Shown piece by piece: positions 43,441 to 54,100 of a stretch of DNA of 64,000 nt. The stretch's first letter is position 1, and each line of letters opens with the position of its first letter. Made by a program: the position numbers and the translations under genes. The notes under the pieces are model-generated. The model did not search any database and was not told where the DNA came from. It was given only the letters and a program-made list of their open reading frames with translations. The stretch spans positions 22,811 through 86,810 of the forward strand of contig CATITK010000018.1 of NCBI GenBank assembly GCA_949545755.1, read 5' to 3'. This DNA comes from Polaribacter sejongensis. Lineage in GTDB: Bacteria > Bacteroidota > Bacteroidia > Flavobacteriales > Flavobacteriaceae.

Positions 43441-44864
43441 TTTTGTTTATTAATGTTATGTATCATTCCGTTAAAAACAAACCAATGAAAAGGCAAAACA
43501 GCATACCAATATAGCCTGCCGGCAAGACCGTGAGGCCTAAACGTTGCTGTTTGATATAGTGTGTCATTTTCAATTTTGAATTCTAACCAAGCTTCTCCTG
43601 GTAAAATCATTTCTGCATAAAGTAAGAGTTTTCCTTTTTCCTTATCGGCATAAATAACGCGCCAAAAATCTAAGGCATCACCAGCATTTAATTCTGTAGG
43701 ATGTCTTCTTCCTCTTCGGAGTCCTGCACCTCCAAAGAACTGGTCTAAAAAACCTCGAATTCTCCATAAAAAAGTTCCATAATACCAACCCGTCTTACCG
43801 CCAATTCTCCAAATTTTCTCTAGTACTTTTTCTTTATCTGTTAGCTTTCTTTTCTTAAAATCTTTAAAACAACCATGTTTTGGAACATTGATAAATTCAT
43901 GTACATAGTTCTTCAACTTTCCGCTACTTATGTACGAATCTTTCCAGCTAGAAATAATACTATTTTGTTTTATTTTTATAAAAGCAAATTCAACAGCTTC
44001 CTTATAAGACATTGGCTGCACCTCCAAAATTTTATTAATATCACTTTTGTTTCCAATAACTTCAACTCCCATAGAGTTTACTAAGGATGAGGCGAGTTTA
44101 TAAGAAGTAGAAGTAACAAAATATAGCCAATAAGAAGATAGTTTTGGTGTCATAACAGGAACCGTTAAAATCCATCTTTTCAATTTTCTTACTTCTGCAA
44201 ATTGAAATAACATTTCTTTATAAGTCAATATTTCTGGACCAAAAACATCAAAAGAAGTATTGTATAACTTTTTCTTGCCCATTGCTTTGTGCAAAAAAGA
44301 CAGTACATCTCTTATTCCTAGGGGTTGTGTTTTCGTGTTTAGCCATTTTGGAGCAATCATGGCGGGTAGCTTTTCTACAATATCTCTAATGATTTCAAAA
44401 GATGAACTACCAGAACCAACAATGATGCCTGCTTTAAATGTTGTTAAAGCGTAGGTGTCAGATGCGAGTGTTTTTTCTACATTTTTTCTAGAAAGTAAAT
44501 GTTTAGAAAGTTTTGTGTCGTTGGTAATACCGCTTAAATAAAGTACTTGTTTTAAAGAAGTTTTTTCTGCAAAACGCCTAAAATTAAAAGCACATTTTTC
44601 TTCTAAAATATGAAACTCTTTAGCCGAATTAGACATAGAATGTATTAAATAATATGCAAAATCAATGTCTTTTGGAATATTTTTTAGACTCTCCGCATTT
44701 AAAAAATCGGCTTCTATTAAAACGATATTTTTTCGGTCCTTAAAATAGTTTTGTGCTCTTTTTTTGTCTCTAACAGCGCAAACAACAACATGACCGTCAT
44801 TTAGTAAAAGAGGTATTAATCTTTTACCAATATAGCCCGTTGCTCCTGTTACGAGAATTTTCAT
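43437..44864 (-). CDS. NAD(P)-binding SDR-like protein with DUF2867 C-terminal domain
   Basis: A 475-residue protein in two parts. Residues 1-300 are an atypical SDR/epimerase: [19 protein letters not shown] is the nucleotide loop and [15 protein letters not shown] replaces the usual active-site stretch. Residues 320-475 form DUF2867: [28 protein letters not shown] and the end [16 protein letters not shown]. The fusion is common in bacteria with cryptochrome gene groups. It could reduce a quinone or lipid-like compound, which is inference. It is 5 bases from the flavin reductase gene. Confidence 0.88.
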   Translation of the reverse strand: MKILVTGATGYIGKRLIPLLLNDGHVVVCAVRDKKRAQNYFKDRKNIVLIEADFLNAESLKNIPKDIDFAYYLIHSMSNSAKEFHILEEKCAFNFRRFAEKTSLKQVLYLSGITNDTKLSKHLLSRKNVEKTLASDTYALTTFKAGIIVGSGSSSFEIIRDIVEKLPAMIAPKWLNTKTQPLGIRDVLSFLHKAMGKKKLYNTSFDVFGPEILTYKEMLFQFAEVRKLKRWILTVPVMTPKLSSYWLYFVTSTSYKLASSLVNSMGVEVIGNKSDINKILEVQPMSYKEAVEFAFIKIKQNSIISSWKDSYISSGKLKNYVHEFINVPKHGCFKDFKKRKLTDKEKVLEKIWRIGGKTGWYYGTFLWRIRGFLDQFFGGAGLRRGRRHPTELNAGDALDFWRVIYADKEKGKLLLYAEMILPGEAWLEFKIENDTLYQTATFRPHGLAGRLYWYAVLPFHWFVFNGMIHNINKQN

Positions 44865-44869
44865 ACACT

Positions 44870-45493
44870 TTATTCTGTTTTTTTAGGTCTCTGATAAGAT
44901 AATTGTTTTTTAAATTCAGGAATCGCATACGTGTCAAGACCGTTAATAGTCGCTACGTTTCCTTTCGATAAGTTAATCAGTCCATCCTTTTCAAGGATTT
45001 CATCTTTAACGTATAATTCTTGAATTTGAGCAACAATCAACATCACACTATTGGAAGGTACAAAAATTTCTTCAATAAATTTCATACTCATTTGAACTGG
45101 GGCGTTTTTCACAAAAGGTGCTTTAAAATTACCTTTGTATTCTTCTTCTAAACCCGTGACATCAAATTCTGAGATTTCTTTTGGATAGTTTGCTGAGGTA
45201 TGATGGGCGTCTTCAATGATATCTTCATGAATATGATTGATTGTAAAATAACCGAGATCTTTCAAGTTCTTATAGGTATCTCTTGGAACCGTTGTTGGTC
45301 TCAAAATAAAGCCTAAAGTCGGTGGTTTTGAACCCAAATGTGTAACGGAACTAAAAACGGCTACATTTGTAATCCCTTCTTCAGATATGGAACCCAATAA
45401 ATTGGCAGACTTAAAACCAGTACAGCTATTAATTAAATTTATTTTATAAATTTTTTCTAAACCTTGTATTTCGTCAAATGTAAAAATTGCCAT
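44870..45493 (-). CDS. Flavin reductase family protein
   Basis: A 207-residue FMN-binding split-barrel protein. NSCTGFKSANLLGSI and VTHLGSKPPTLGFILRP contain the FMN phosphate and isoalloxazine contacts, then TINHIHEDI and the C-terminal DTYAIPEFKKQLSYQRPKK. It may supply reduced flavin to photolyases or act as a flavoprotein oxidoreductase. It abuts the AarF gene with no gap. Confidence 0.88.
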   Translation of the reverse strand: MAIFTFDEIQGLEKIYKINLINSCTGFKSANLLGSISEEGITNVAVFSSVTHLGSKPPTLGFILRPTTVPRDTYKNLKDLGYFTINHIHEDIIEDAHHTSANYPKEISEFDVTGLEEEYKGNFKAPFVKNAPVQMSMKFIEEIFVPSNSVMLIVAQIQELYVKDEILEKDGLINLSKGNVATINGLDTYAIPEFKKQLSYQRPKKTE

Positions 45494-46798
45494 TTATAAA
45501 GATTTAAAATTATTAATTTTCACATCTTTTGCTTTCAAATCATGCATTAAATTATACAGGCCAAAAAAGGTTCTGTTGATGTAAATAAAATGTTTAGAAC
45601 CTCTATTTCCATTCATGTTTTTAAGCTCTGTACTCTTTGCATATTTTGCGCCTAAATTAGAAATCTTACTAAAGAAAACTTCGTCAGAAAAATCAAAATT
45701 TTCGTTATTAAATGGTGCTGTAAATAAGCTTAGCATTTCATGAAACATCGCTCTAAAGAAATCCAATTCTTCTTTGGAATCATCTGCTCTTAAAATTTCT
45801 AGTTGAAATAATTTTTCTTCAAAATAGGCAGGATTGGAGATGTTTTCTTTTTTCGCCAATTCAAAATAAGGAACATAAAAATCATTTGGAATGGTCTTCA
45901 TGCATCCAAAATCGATGACAATTAACTCGTTCTCTGGAGAGATTAAGAAATTTCCAGGATGTGGATCCGCATGTACTTTTTTTAAATTATGAATTTGAAA
46001 CATGTAAAAATCCCATAATGATTGTCCTAGTTTTGTCGAAACTTCTTGATCATCTGTTGAAAATTGAGATAAATGAACGCCATTCATCCAGTCCATTGTA
46101 ATAATTCTATCTGAAGATAATTCAGGATAATATTCAGGAAATTTTAAATTTGGAATATGCTTGCAAGCTTCTACAATTGCTTGACTTTGTTCAATTTCTA
46201 AAATATAATTCGTTTCTTCAACTAATTTGTTTTCTACTTCTTTAAAATATTTATCAGAATCTTTTCCTCTAATATTAAACATTTTAATAGCAATTGGTTT
46301 TACAAGTGATAAATCTGAGCTAATGCTTTGTGCAATACCAGGGTATTGGATTTTTACAGCCAATTTTTTTCCATCTTTTTCAGCCTTATGTACCTGACCT
46401 ATGCTTGCTGCATTTACAGAAACGGAGTCGAATTTGTCATAGATTTCATTCGGGTTCTTTCCAAAATAGGTTTTAAAAGTCTTGAGAACTAGCGCAGGTG
46501 AAAGTGGCGGAACAGAAAATTGCGAAAGCGAAAATTTCTCTACATAAGCTTTTGGTAAAATACTTTTTTCCATACTCAACATCTGAGCAACCTTTAGAGC
46601 ACTTCCCTTTAATTGCTTTAATCCATCATAAATATCTTCTGCATTATTTTCATTCAAACGAGTTTTCGCTTCATCTTCTGTTTTGGTAATTTTATCACCA
46701 TAATATTTTAAATAATTTACACCAATTTTTGCTCCTGTGGCTACAAGCTTTGAAGCACGTTGTATTTTTGAAGTTGGTATAGAATCAATCGTTTTCAT
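45494..46798 (-). CDS. AarF/ABC1/UbiB-family kinase
   Basis: A 434-residue atypical kinase-like protein. The N-terminal KxGQ region reads LKGSALKVAQMLS (63-75); AASIGQVHKA (130-139) is the Ala-rich nucleotide loop; LAVKIQYPG contains the ATP-site lysine K149; VHADPHPGNF and IDFGCMKTI are the catalytic and metal loops. Family members support quinone/isoprenoid metabolism and, in plants, photo-oxidative stress tolerance. Here it follows the TetR gene by 7 bases and heads the light-repair unit. Confidence 0.92.
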   Translation of the reverse strand: MKTIDSIPTSKIQRASKLVATGAKIGVNYLKYYGDKITKTEDEAKTRLNENNAEDIYDGLKQLKGSALKVAQMLSMEKSILPKAYVEKFSLSQFSVPPLSPALVLKTFKTYFGKNPNEIYDKFDSVSVNAASIGQVHKAEKDGKKLAVKIQYPGIAQSISSDLSLVKPIAIKMFNIRGKDSDKYFKEVENKLVEETNYILEIEQSQAIVEACKHIPNLKFPEYYPELSSDRIITMDWMNGVHLSQFSTDDQEVSTKLGQSLWDFYMFQIHNLKKVHADPHPGNFLISPENELIVIDFGCMKTIPNDFYVPYFELAKKENISNPAYFEEKLFQLEILRADDSKEELDFFRAMFHEMLSLFTAPFNNENFDFSDEVFFSKISNLGAKYAKSTELKNMNGNRGSKHFIYINRTFFGLYNLMHDLKAKDVKINNFKSL

Positions 46799-46805
46799 AT
46801 TTTTT

Positions 46806-47462
46806 TTAGTTGAAATTAATTTTTTCTTTTAAAATAAATTTACCAAAATCGATAATGCTTTTTAAAGGTTTTATATCCATTAAATCAAAACGAGCGTTGA
46901 TAGATTTTTCTATAAAAATATCTGTTTTCTCAAAAGAAGGAGAAATATCATCCAACCAGAATTTCATGGTGATTATTAAATGTATCCAAGAAGACTCTTT
47001 TAAAGAAGTATTTTGAATTTTCTCTAAAGTTTCTTGTTTTAGTTCAATCCTTTCAATATTTAAATCTTCAACAAATTTTGTGTAATCGGATTTTAAAGAT
47101 TTTAGTGTTTTTAATTTCTTCAAATCTTTTTTAACATTTTCTAACGCATAGACAACATAGCTCCTGTTGGCAGTTAGAATTTCAAAAAAAGTAAAGTAAA
47201 AACTTAATAATTTATTTCTTGAATCGTAATTTTTAAATTCATCACTTTTTTCTAAAACTTTAATTGCGTGATGAAAAAACTCAGAAAAAATAGCTTCTTC
47301 AATAACTTCGAAAGAACCATAAAATTTATAGAAATCTGCTTCTTCAAAATTATTTTCTTTAGCAAAACTAAATACTGATTTTGGTTGGTGGTTGTTCTCT
47401 AAAACAAATTCCATATACCAGGAAATAATGTTGTCTTTAGTACTGTTTTTTTTGTTCGCCAT
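46806..47462 (-). CDS. TetR-type transcriptional regulator
   Basis: A 218-residue regulator. The ATG of MANKKNSTKDNIISWYMEF is preferred, since an ATG 7 codons upstream would cut the leader to a few bases beyond the -7 box at 47481-47488. The N-terminal 60 residues resemble a TetR helix-turn-helix in divergent form (SVFSFAKENNFEEADFYKFY, then EVIEEAIF). The rest is an all-helical ligand/dimer domain of the TetR C-terminal type. Its own promoter holds a copy of the operator TGTTTAAC-N14-GTTAGACA, so it likely represses itself and the unit it heads, and the unit at 38911. Confidence 0.8.
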   Translation of the reverse strand: MANKKNSTKDNIISWYMEFVLENNHQPKSVFSFAKENNFEEADFYKFYGSFEVIEEAIFSEFFHHAIKVLEKSDEFKNYDSRNKLLSFYFTFFEILTANRSYVVYALENVKKDLKKLKTLKSLKSDYTKFVEDLNIERIELKQETLEKIQNTSLKESSWIHLIITMKFWLDDISPSFEKTDIFIEKSINARFDLMDIKPLKSIIDFGKFILKEKINFN

Positions 47463-47480
47463 AATACATATAATTTTATA

Positions 47481-47488
47481 CAAAGATA
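47481..47488 (-). promoter_or_regulatory. TAnnTTTG box of the TetR promoter
   Basis: TATCTTTG on the minus strand, about 19 bases before the chosen start at 47462. The operator copy at 47494-47523 covers the -33 region immediately upstream. Confidence 0.55.
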
Positions 47489-47493
47489 CGAAA

Positions 47494-47523
47494 TGTTTAA
47501 CAATTTAAATATTTTGTTAGACA
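47494..47523. promoter_or_regulatory. Palindromic operator, copy 2 (TGTTTAAC-N14-GTTAGACA)
   Basis: Half-sites match copy 1 at 15 of 16 positions and spacing is equal; the first 14 bases differ from copy 1 at one position only. It lies 5 bases upstream of the -7 box of the TetR gene, where a bound dimer would block RNA polymerase. Confidence 0.65.
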
Positions 47524-47900
47524 AAAAATACTTCCTAAAATAGATGTAATTTAAGTGAATTACATACAAATTGTATCGTTAGATTTACTTGAAACCCTAA
47601 ACCTTAAAATGAATTTTCAATTCACACATTATGTGAGTAATCTTAGTTTTTTTAGTTTTTCTGTGGTTTTTTTCTAAAATAAAAAGATGAAATAAGAGAA
47701 AATATAAATAATAATGCAAATACTTGGGATGGGTAATTTCAGTATAAAATATTTCTAAAGATCGGTTTGAACTTATTTCAATCTTTAAATTACAGCCTAA
47801 TTAGTTGGCTATCGATTTTATAGTAGCGGTGTTTGTGATGCTTCAATTGCTATGATTTCAGTCTAAACTTTTAGAAATAGACACAATATTTTACTTATAT
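47524..47900. other. Gene-free stretch between TetR and GH3 genes
   Basis: About 380 AT-rich bases. Short palindromes GTAATT-TAAGTG-AATTAC (about 47548-47565) and TCACA-CATTA-TGTGA (about 47622-47637) are visible. No open frame or terminator was recognised. Confidence 0.4.
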
Positions 47901-50195
47901 TTATTCTAATGTAAATTTTTGAGCAAGTTTAGCGTCAGAACTTCCTCCAACAAACACTTCAAATTTTCCAGGTTCAATAACAAATGTTCCTTTATTATCA
48001 TAGAATCCCAATTCTTTTTCGGTGAGTGTGAAATGAATAATCTTTGTTTCACTTGGATTTAATTGGATCAATTTAAACCCTTTCAATTCTCTTACAGGTC
48101 TGGTTACTGAGGCGAACAGATCATGAATGTACAATTGTGCTACTTCTTTTCCTTTTACTTTTCCAGTATTTGTAAGATTTACAGAGATTTTAACCTCTCT
48201 ATTATTTACTTTATTAATTTTTAAATTGTTGTAAGAGAAGCTGGTATAACTTAAACCATGACCGAATGGATATAAAGGCGTTTTTTTTTCATCTAAATAA
48301 TGAGACCAAAAAACGTTGTTTCCATTTGGTCTGCCTGTACTTTTATAGTTGTAGTAAATTGGAATTTGTCCTAGACTTCTTGGAAATGTCATCGGTAATT
48401 TACCACTAGGATTATAATCTCCATAGAGTACTTGTGCAATTGCATTTCCACTTTGTACTCCTAACTGCCAAGTTTCAAGAATTGAAGGGATATTTTTATC
48501 TGCCCATGGAATTGTTAATGGTCTACCATTTGTTAAAACTAACACAATGTTCTTGTTTACTTTGTATACTGCTTCTAAAAGTTCTTGTTGAAGTCCGGGT
48601 AGATCAATATTCGCCCTACTTCTTGCTTCACCAGTTTGTATACCATGTTCACCTAAAACCATCACAACCACGTCCGCTTTTTTTGCTAAAGTGATCGCTT
48701 CGGAAAAACCGGAGGTATCCGTTTCATTTATAATTGCTTTATCTGACCAGCCAGTTGGTGAGTCTACTGTAATTACATCTACTCCTTTTGCGTATTTTAG
48801 GATATTCCCTTTGTACTTTTGTAGTCCTTCTAGAACTGAAACAGCAGATCCTGGTTCTCCTGCCAAACTCCAATTTCCAAGAGGACTTGTTTTGTCTTTT
48901 GCTAAGGCGCCAATTAAAGCTATTTTTTGATTTTTCTTTTTTAGAGGCAATAGCTTTTTTTTATTTTTAAGAAGGACAATAGATTTTTTGGACATATCTA
49001 AAGCATCATCACGAAATTCCTGTTTTCCAGTGACTGCTTTTTCCCTTTCTTCATCACAATATTTATAAGGATCTTCAAAAAGGCCTAATTCATATTTCAC
49101 TTTTAAAATACGTTTCACTGCATCATTAATCAAAGTTTCTTTCACACTACCTCGCTTCACTAAATTAGCTAAATGTTCTACGTAGACATAAGATTCCATA
49201 TCCATATCTGCTCCCGCTTTAATTGATAATTCTGCGGCATGCTCTTCGTCTTCTGCGTATCCATGTGCAATCATTTCAACCATTGAAGCCCAATCTGAAA
49301 CTACAAAACCATTAAAATTCCATTTTCCTTTTAAAACGTCTCGTTGTAAAAAAGTATTCCCTGTTGCAGGAATTCCGTTGAGTTCGTTGAAAGAATTCAT
49401 AAATGTTTTTACACCAGCTTCAGCTGCCGCTTTAAAAGGAGGGAAAACAACATTGTTTAAAGTTGATGTGCCAATATCTACGGTATTATAATCGCGTCCT
49501 GCTTCTGAAAACCCATAGCCAGCAAAGTGTTTTGCGCATGCTGCAATGGTTTTGGTCGATGATAAATTTTTTCCTTGAAAGCCTTTAATCCTTGCTGTGG
49601 CTATTTTTGCACCTAAATAAGGATCTTCTCCTCCTCCTTCCATAACGCGGCCCCATCGAGGATCTCTAGAAGTATCAACCATTGGAGCAAACGTCCAATT
49701 GATGCCTGCGGCAGCCGCTTCTTCTGCTGCATTTTGAGCTGATTTTTTTATCGCTTCTAAATCCCAACTTGCAGCTTCTGCTAAAGGAATAGGAGTAATG
49801 GTTTTAAAGCCATGTATCACATCAAAAGCAATAATTAATGGAATTCCCAATCTGGTTTCTTCTACAGCTATTTTCTGAAGTGCTTTTACCTGTTTTACAC
49901 CTTCTTTAATATTCAACATAGAACCTACATGTCCTTTTCTAAGTTCTTCATATTTTTTAGCTGATTTTCCTTTGTCTGGATTGGGTCCTGTTGCATCCCA
50001 AAAACCATTGTATTGATTCATTTGACCAATTTTTTCTTCTAAGGTCATTTTAGCCATCAAATCGTTAATTTGAGTATCAAAATTTGTTAAGGTTGTGTTT
50101 TGTACAACTTCGTTTTGAGATAGTTTTGTGGTGCTTTTATCTTTGCATGATACTACAAAGCAAAAAACTAGGAGGTAATGTATGAATTTTTTCAT
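47901..50195 (-). CDS. bglX: GH3 beta-glucosidase, BglX-type lipoprotein
   Basis: A 764-residue glycoside hydrolase. The signal ends in VVSC (C17), so it is a lipoprotein, likely periplasmic or surface-anchored. The TIM-barrel domain (about 40-390) carries the nucleophile D301 in GFVVSDWASM and CAKHFAGYG with the catalytic-site KH. The second domain (LLKNKKKLLPLKK to LGEHGIQTGEARSR) carries the acid/base region, and a fibronectin-like end (NTGKVKGKEVAQLY) closes it. It should release glucose from beta-gluco-oligosaccharides. The dead GH30 stub lies 3 bases upstream, so both were once one operon. Confidence 0.94.
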   Translation of the reverse strand: MKKFIHYLLVFCFVVSCKDKSTTKLSQNEVVQNTTLTNFDTQINDLMAKMTLEEKIGQMNQYNGFWDATGPNPDKGKSAKKYEELRKGHVGSMLNIKEGVKQVKALQKIAVEETRLGIPLIIAFDVIHGFKTITPIPLAEAASWDLEAIKKSAQNAAEEAAAAGINWTFAPMVDTSRDPRWGRVMEGGGEDPYLGAKIATARIKGFQGKNLSSTKTIAACAKHFAGYGFSEAGRDYNTVDIGTSTLNNVVFPPFKAAAEAGVKTFMNSFNELNGIPATGNTFLQRDVLKGKWNFNGFVVSDWASMVEMIAHGYAEDEEHAAELSIKAGADMDMESYVYVEHLANLVKRGSVKETLINDAVKRILKVKYELGLFEDPYKYCDEEREKAVTGKQEFRDDALDMSKKSIVLLKNKKKLLPLKKKNQKIALIGALAKDKTSPLGNWSLAGEPGSAVSVLEGLQKYKGNILKYAKGVDVITVDSPTGWSDKAIINETDTSGFSEAITLAKKADVVVMVLGEHGIQTGEARSRANIDLPGLQQELLEAVYKVNKNIVLVLTNGRPLTIPWADKNIPSILETWQLGVQSGNAIAQVLYGDYNPSGKLPMTFPRSLGQIPIYYNYKSTGRPNGNNVFWSHYLDEKKTPLYPFGHGLSYTSFSYNNLKINKVNNREVKISVNLTNTGKVKGKEVAQLYIHDLFASVTRPVRELKGFKLIQLNPSETKIIHFTLTEKELGFYDNKGTFVIEPGKFEVFVGGSSDAKLAQKFTLE

Positions 50196-50198
50196 GTA

Positions 50199-50523
50199 TT
50201 AGTATTGTTTATATTGCATAGCATGTGGCTCAATTTCTAACGAAACTTTACCATCTCCTACTATTAAACTATAAGTATTATTCGGGTTTACAAAAACAGC
50301 AATTTCAGTTTCTTTTGGTTGGTTTGATTTACCAAAAATAGTTTCATCGGTGAGTGAAAGTATTAAACTTGTATGTTTTGCAGTTGTATACACTTTAAGT
50401 TTTTGCTTGTTAAATGTTTCTAAGGATTCCTTTTTTTGTTGAATTGTTATTTCGCCTTTTTTAGGAGTAGATCACGATTCAAATAGTAGTAAAAATAGTA
50501 ATAATGCGATTTTTTTTTATCAT
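50199..50523 (-). pseudogene. GH30 glycoside hydrolase remnant (5' and 3' ends fused)
   Basis: The minus-strand ATG at 50523 is followed by a run of nine A. With one A fewer it would read MIKKIALLLFLLLFES, then TGA (50472-50474) at the lipobox cysteine position, then STPKKGEITIQQKKESL. The same frame continues KVYTTAKHTSLILSLTDE and TEIAVFVNPNNTY, the usual start of flavobacterial GH30 enzymes, and then jumps to SLIVGDGKVSLEIEPHAM, which looks like the end of the GH30 beta domain. The whole catalytic barrel (some 400 residues) is missing. So there is a frameshift, a nonsense codon and a large internal deletion. A 64-codon piece (50199-50393) stays open. Confidence 0.7.
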
Positions 50524-51105
50524 AATATCTTCAATTAAAGTTTTTAAAAGTAGTACACATTTTGTTTTTGAGATGAATTGAAACTGTTTTATAGGCTAGA
50601 ATTAAAAGTAAGTAGTAAACAAGAGTTTCTTCAAAATTACAATACAAATTTATTTTAATAGCGAACTGTCGGATAATATAAATTAGGCATATAGTATAAT
50701 AATTGTTGCATTTATGTATAAATCTTTTAAGTAGTTTTATCAATAGGGTTTTAAAAGAGCAATGGGTTCGTATTTCATTTTAATATCCGTTAAATGGTTA
50801 AAATTAGTATAGAGAAATCGTAATAATCTTTTTTTTGTAGTAAGTTTGTTTTTTTAAAATGGAGCAATCTGTTATTAAATAGTAGCAAATACTATTGAGA
50901 TTAGTGATTTTTTAATTTCTATTAATTAAGAATGCAGTACTCTCTCCCTCAAAAAAAAATATTTTTAATTTCATTTTTCGGGTCTAATTAAAAGACAGTG
51001 AAAGAAGAAGAAAGACCCACATACTCTGAAGTTAATCCATAAACATGAATGGATGAATTAAATTGTATGCTTTTTATTCTAGTTAATACAGAAGGCCATT
51101 TTCTT
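50524..51105. other. Gene-free stretch upstream of the sensor gene
   Basis: About 580 bases between the GH30 remnant and the divergent hybrid sensor. It must hold promoters for both directions. A TAAGTTTG box at 50841-50848 fits the -7 consensus on the plus strand. A 70-codon minus-strand frame here looks like AT-rich noise. Confidence 0.4.
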
Positions 51106-54100
51106 ATGAAAAAAAAATATCGTTTCTTAATTTGTTTTTTACTGCTATTAGTGATTAATATTTGGTCTCAAAAACCAATTAAAAAGTATGTGTTCGTCAA
51201 TATCAAAGAAAGTGTTTCTGAGATAGGTGTTCGTTCAATAATTCAGGATCAGTATGGTCTGATTTGGATAGGGACTGATGGCTCTGGATTAAATAGATTT
51301 GATGGTGTTGATTATAAAACATATACTTCAAAAATAAAAGATGATACATCGTTGAATAGCAATATAATCTATTGCTCATATATAGATGTTAAAAATAGAT
51401 TGTGGTTTGGGACCGATGCTGGACTTAATTTATATGATCGTAAGAACGACCGGTTCAAAAGAATTACTTTAAATGAATTTAAAAGTAATGAGGAGGTTTC
51501 TATTCGGAGTTTGAAAGGTGACCAAAAAGGAAATTTATATGTCGGTACTTTTGAACATGGGTTATTTCAGATTAATTTAGAAACTTTAAAGGTAGCGGAG
51601 ATAGTTTGTGAAGAATACCCTTTAACAATAAATTCAATTGAAGTTGATGCTACAGGAAAAGTTTATGCTGCTACAAATAAAGGGCTTAAAGAAATTGATT
51701 CTAAAACAAATATTCTTAAATCTTCTTTGTTTAAAATTAAAAATGAGGTCAGGGAAATCAAGGATCCTCTTCAGTACTTATTAATTGATAATAATACGCT
51801 ATGGGTAGGAACATCAAATAATGGTCTTTATAAAATAAAGCAGGTAGACAATCGTAATTATCAACAATTTGATATTGCCCATTTTTTAATTTCAGAGAAC
51901 CGATTATTGTCAATTATTAAATTGCCAGACGGAACTTTAATGTGCTCAAGGGAAAATGATGGGTTATTTCACATTGATGTTAATGGACATGTTTTAAATC
52001 ATTATTTATCTAGAAGAACGAATGAAAGCAGTATACTATCAAATTCTATTTGGTCTTTGTATTTAGATCGTAATAAGCGTATTTGGTTAGGATATTATAA
52101 TGCTGGTATTGGTGTATATGATCAGTTATATGATAAATTTGAAGAAATAGAAAGTTTAGGGGATAACCTAAATTCACTAAAAAATACAGCTGTTACTGCT
52201 ATTGTTGAAGATAATTATGATAAACTTTGGATTGCCATGGACGGTGGAGGTATTGATGTATTCGATTCCAAATTAAATAAGTCCACCCACATTAGTAGTT
52301 CTGAAAATAAAACATATTCAGGTCTAACCAATGACTATATTGTGTCCTTATTTGTTGATAGTAAACAAAATATCTGGGCAGGAAGTTGGGCTAATGGATT
52401 GTTTTTTTTAAAAAATGGATCAAAAAATTTTGTTAAGTATACTACTAAAAACAGTAATTTAAAATCCAACAATATTTTAAGCATTGCTGAAGAATTAGAT
52501 GGGACTATCTGGTTTGCTAGTTGGGGTAAAGGGCTCCATTCTTATAATCCTCAGTCTCAAAAAATCACATATCATAATAGCGAACCTTTTTTGAAAAAGG
52601 GTATTACAAACAGTTTTGGTAGGAAAGTGTTAATAGCTAAAAATGGCGATTTATGGCTAACGACAACAAATAAAGGATTATTTAAAATAAAAAAGTCAAA
52701 AGAGAATACCTTTTCAATTGTTTCAATGGCTAGTAAGATGTATGAAGCATCTGATAGTGATGTCTCAACAAATCATGTGCTATCACTTTTTGAATCATCT
52801 GATGGTTCATTATGGATTGGAACAAGAGGTTCGGGTTTGTGTAAATATAATCTTGAGACTGATAGTTTTAGATGGTATGATGAGCGGAACGGTTTAGAAG
52901 CTATCAATGTATTGGGTATTATTGAAGACTTAAAAGGAGATATATGGCTTAGTTCAAATTCTGGAATTTCAAAATTTGATATAAACAACAATACTTTTAC
53001 TCGATTTACAAAAAACGATGGGCTGCTTTCTAATGATTTTTATATTAATTCAACTTATAGAGACTCACAAGGAATACTTTATTTTGGAAATTATAAAGGC
53101 ATAAATTATTTTAATCCTTCAAAAATTTCAACAAACAACATCGAATCCTCTTTGTATTTAACAGGTTTTAAATTATTTAATAGACTAGTTACATTAAATG
53201 AGAAAGACACTCCTCTTAAAAATGTTATTGGTGAAACAAGTAGTATTACTTTAAATCATACGCAATCTGTATTTACAATTGAGTATACGGGAATAAATTT
53301 CACAAGACCAGAAAAGAATCGATATGCTTATTATTTAGAGGGGTTTGAGGAGGATTGGAATTATGTCGGTAGTTTAAGAAGTGCTACTTATACGAATTTA
53401 GATGGCGGTAAGTATACCTTTAAATTAAAATCAGCAAATAGTGACGGAGTTTGGAATAAAGAGCCTCTGATTTTAAAAATCAAAGTATTGCCTCCTTGGT
53501 GGAAGACAAATCTCGCCTTGTTTATATATATATTTTTCTTTCTTTTAGGAATCTACTTTATGTATAGATTGGCACAACGAAGGTTAAGGATTAAACAAGA
53601 GGCAAACTTTGAGGAAATCAGAAGACTTCAAGAAAAAGATTTAAACGAAAAAAAATTTCAATTTTTTACCAATATCTCTCATGAGTTTAGAACACCTCTT
53701 ACCTTAATCATGAGTCCTATTAATGATATAATTAAAGATGAAAGTTTAAAATTACCAGATGGAATAAAAAAGAAACACACTATCATATATAAAAATACCC
53801 AACGACTATATCGGTTAATTAATGAACTTTTAGATTTTAGAAAACTAGAATTGAACAAAGCAAGAGTCCGTGCTTTAGAATTCAATTTGGTTGATTTTAC
53901 AAAGGATATCATTAGTTATTTTAAGGAAGAAGCACTTTCTATTGGTATCGAAGTTTCTTTAGATACAGAGGCTACAAATATCCCTTTTTGGTGTGATAAA
54001 AGTATGATGGAAAAAGTTATTTTCAATATTTTATCAAATGCGATGAAAGTAACACCAAGAGGAGGTGTTATCAATATAGATCTAGAAGCTACTGATGCAT

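Noticed and set aside
50531..50743. 70-codon minus-strand frame upstream of the GH30 remnant
   Set aside because: Composition is AT-rich noise with no motif or ribosome site.
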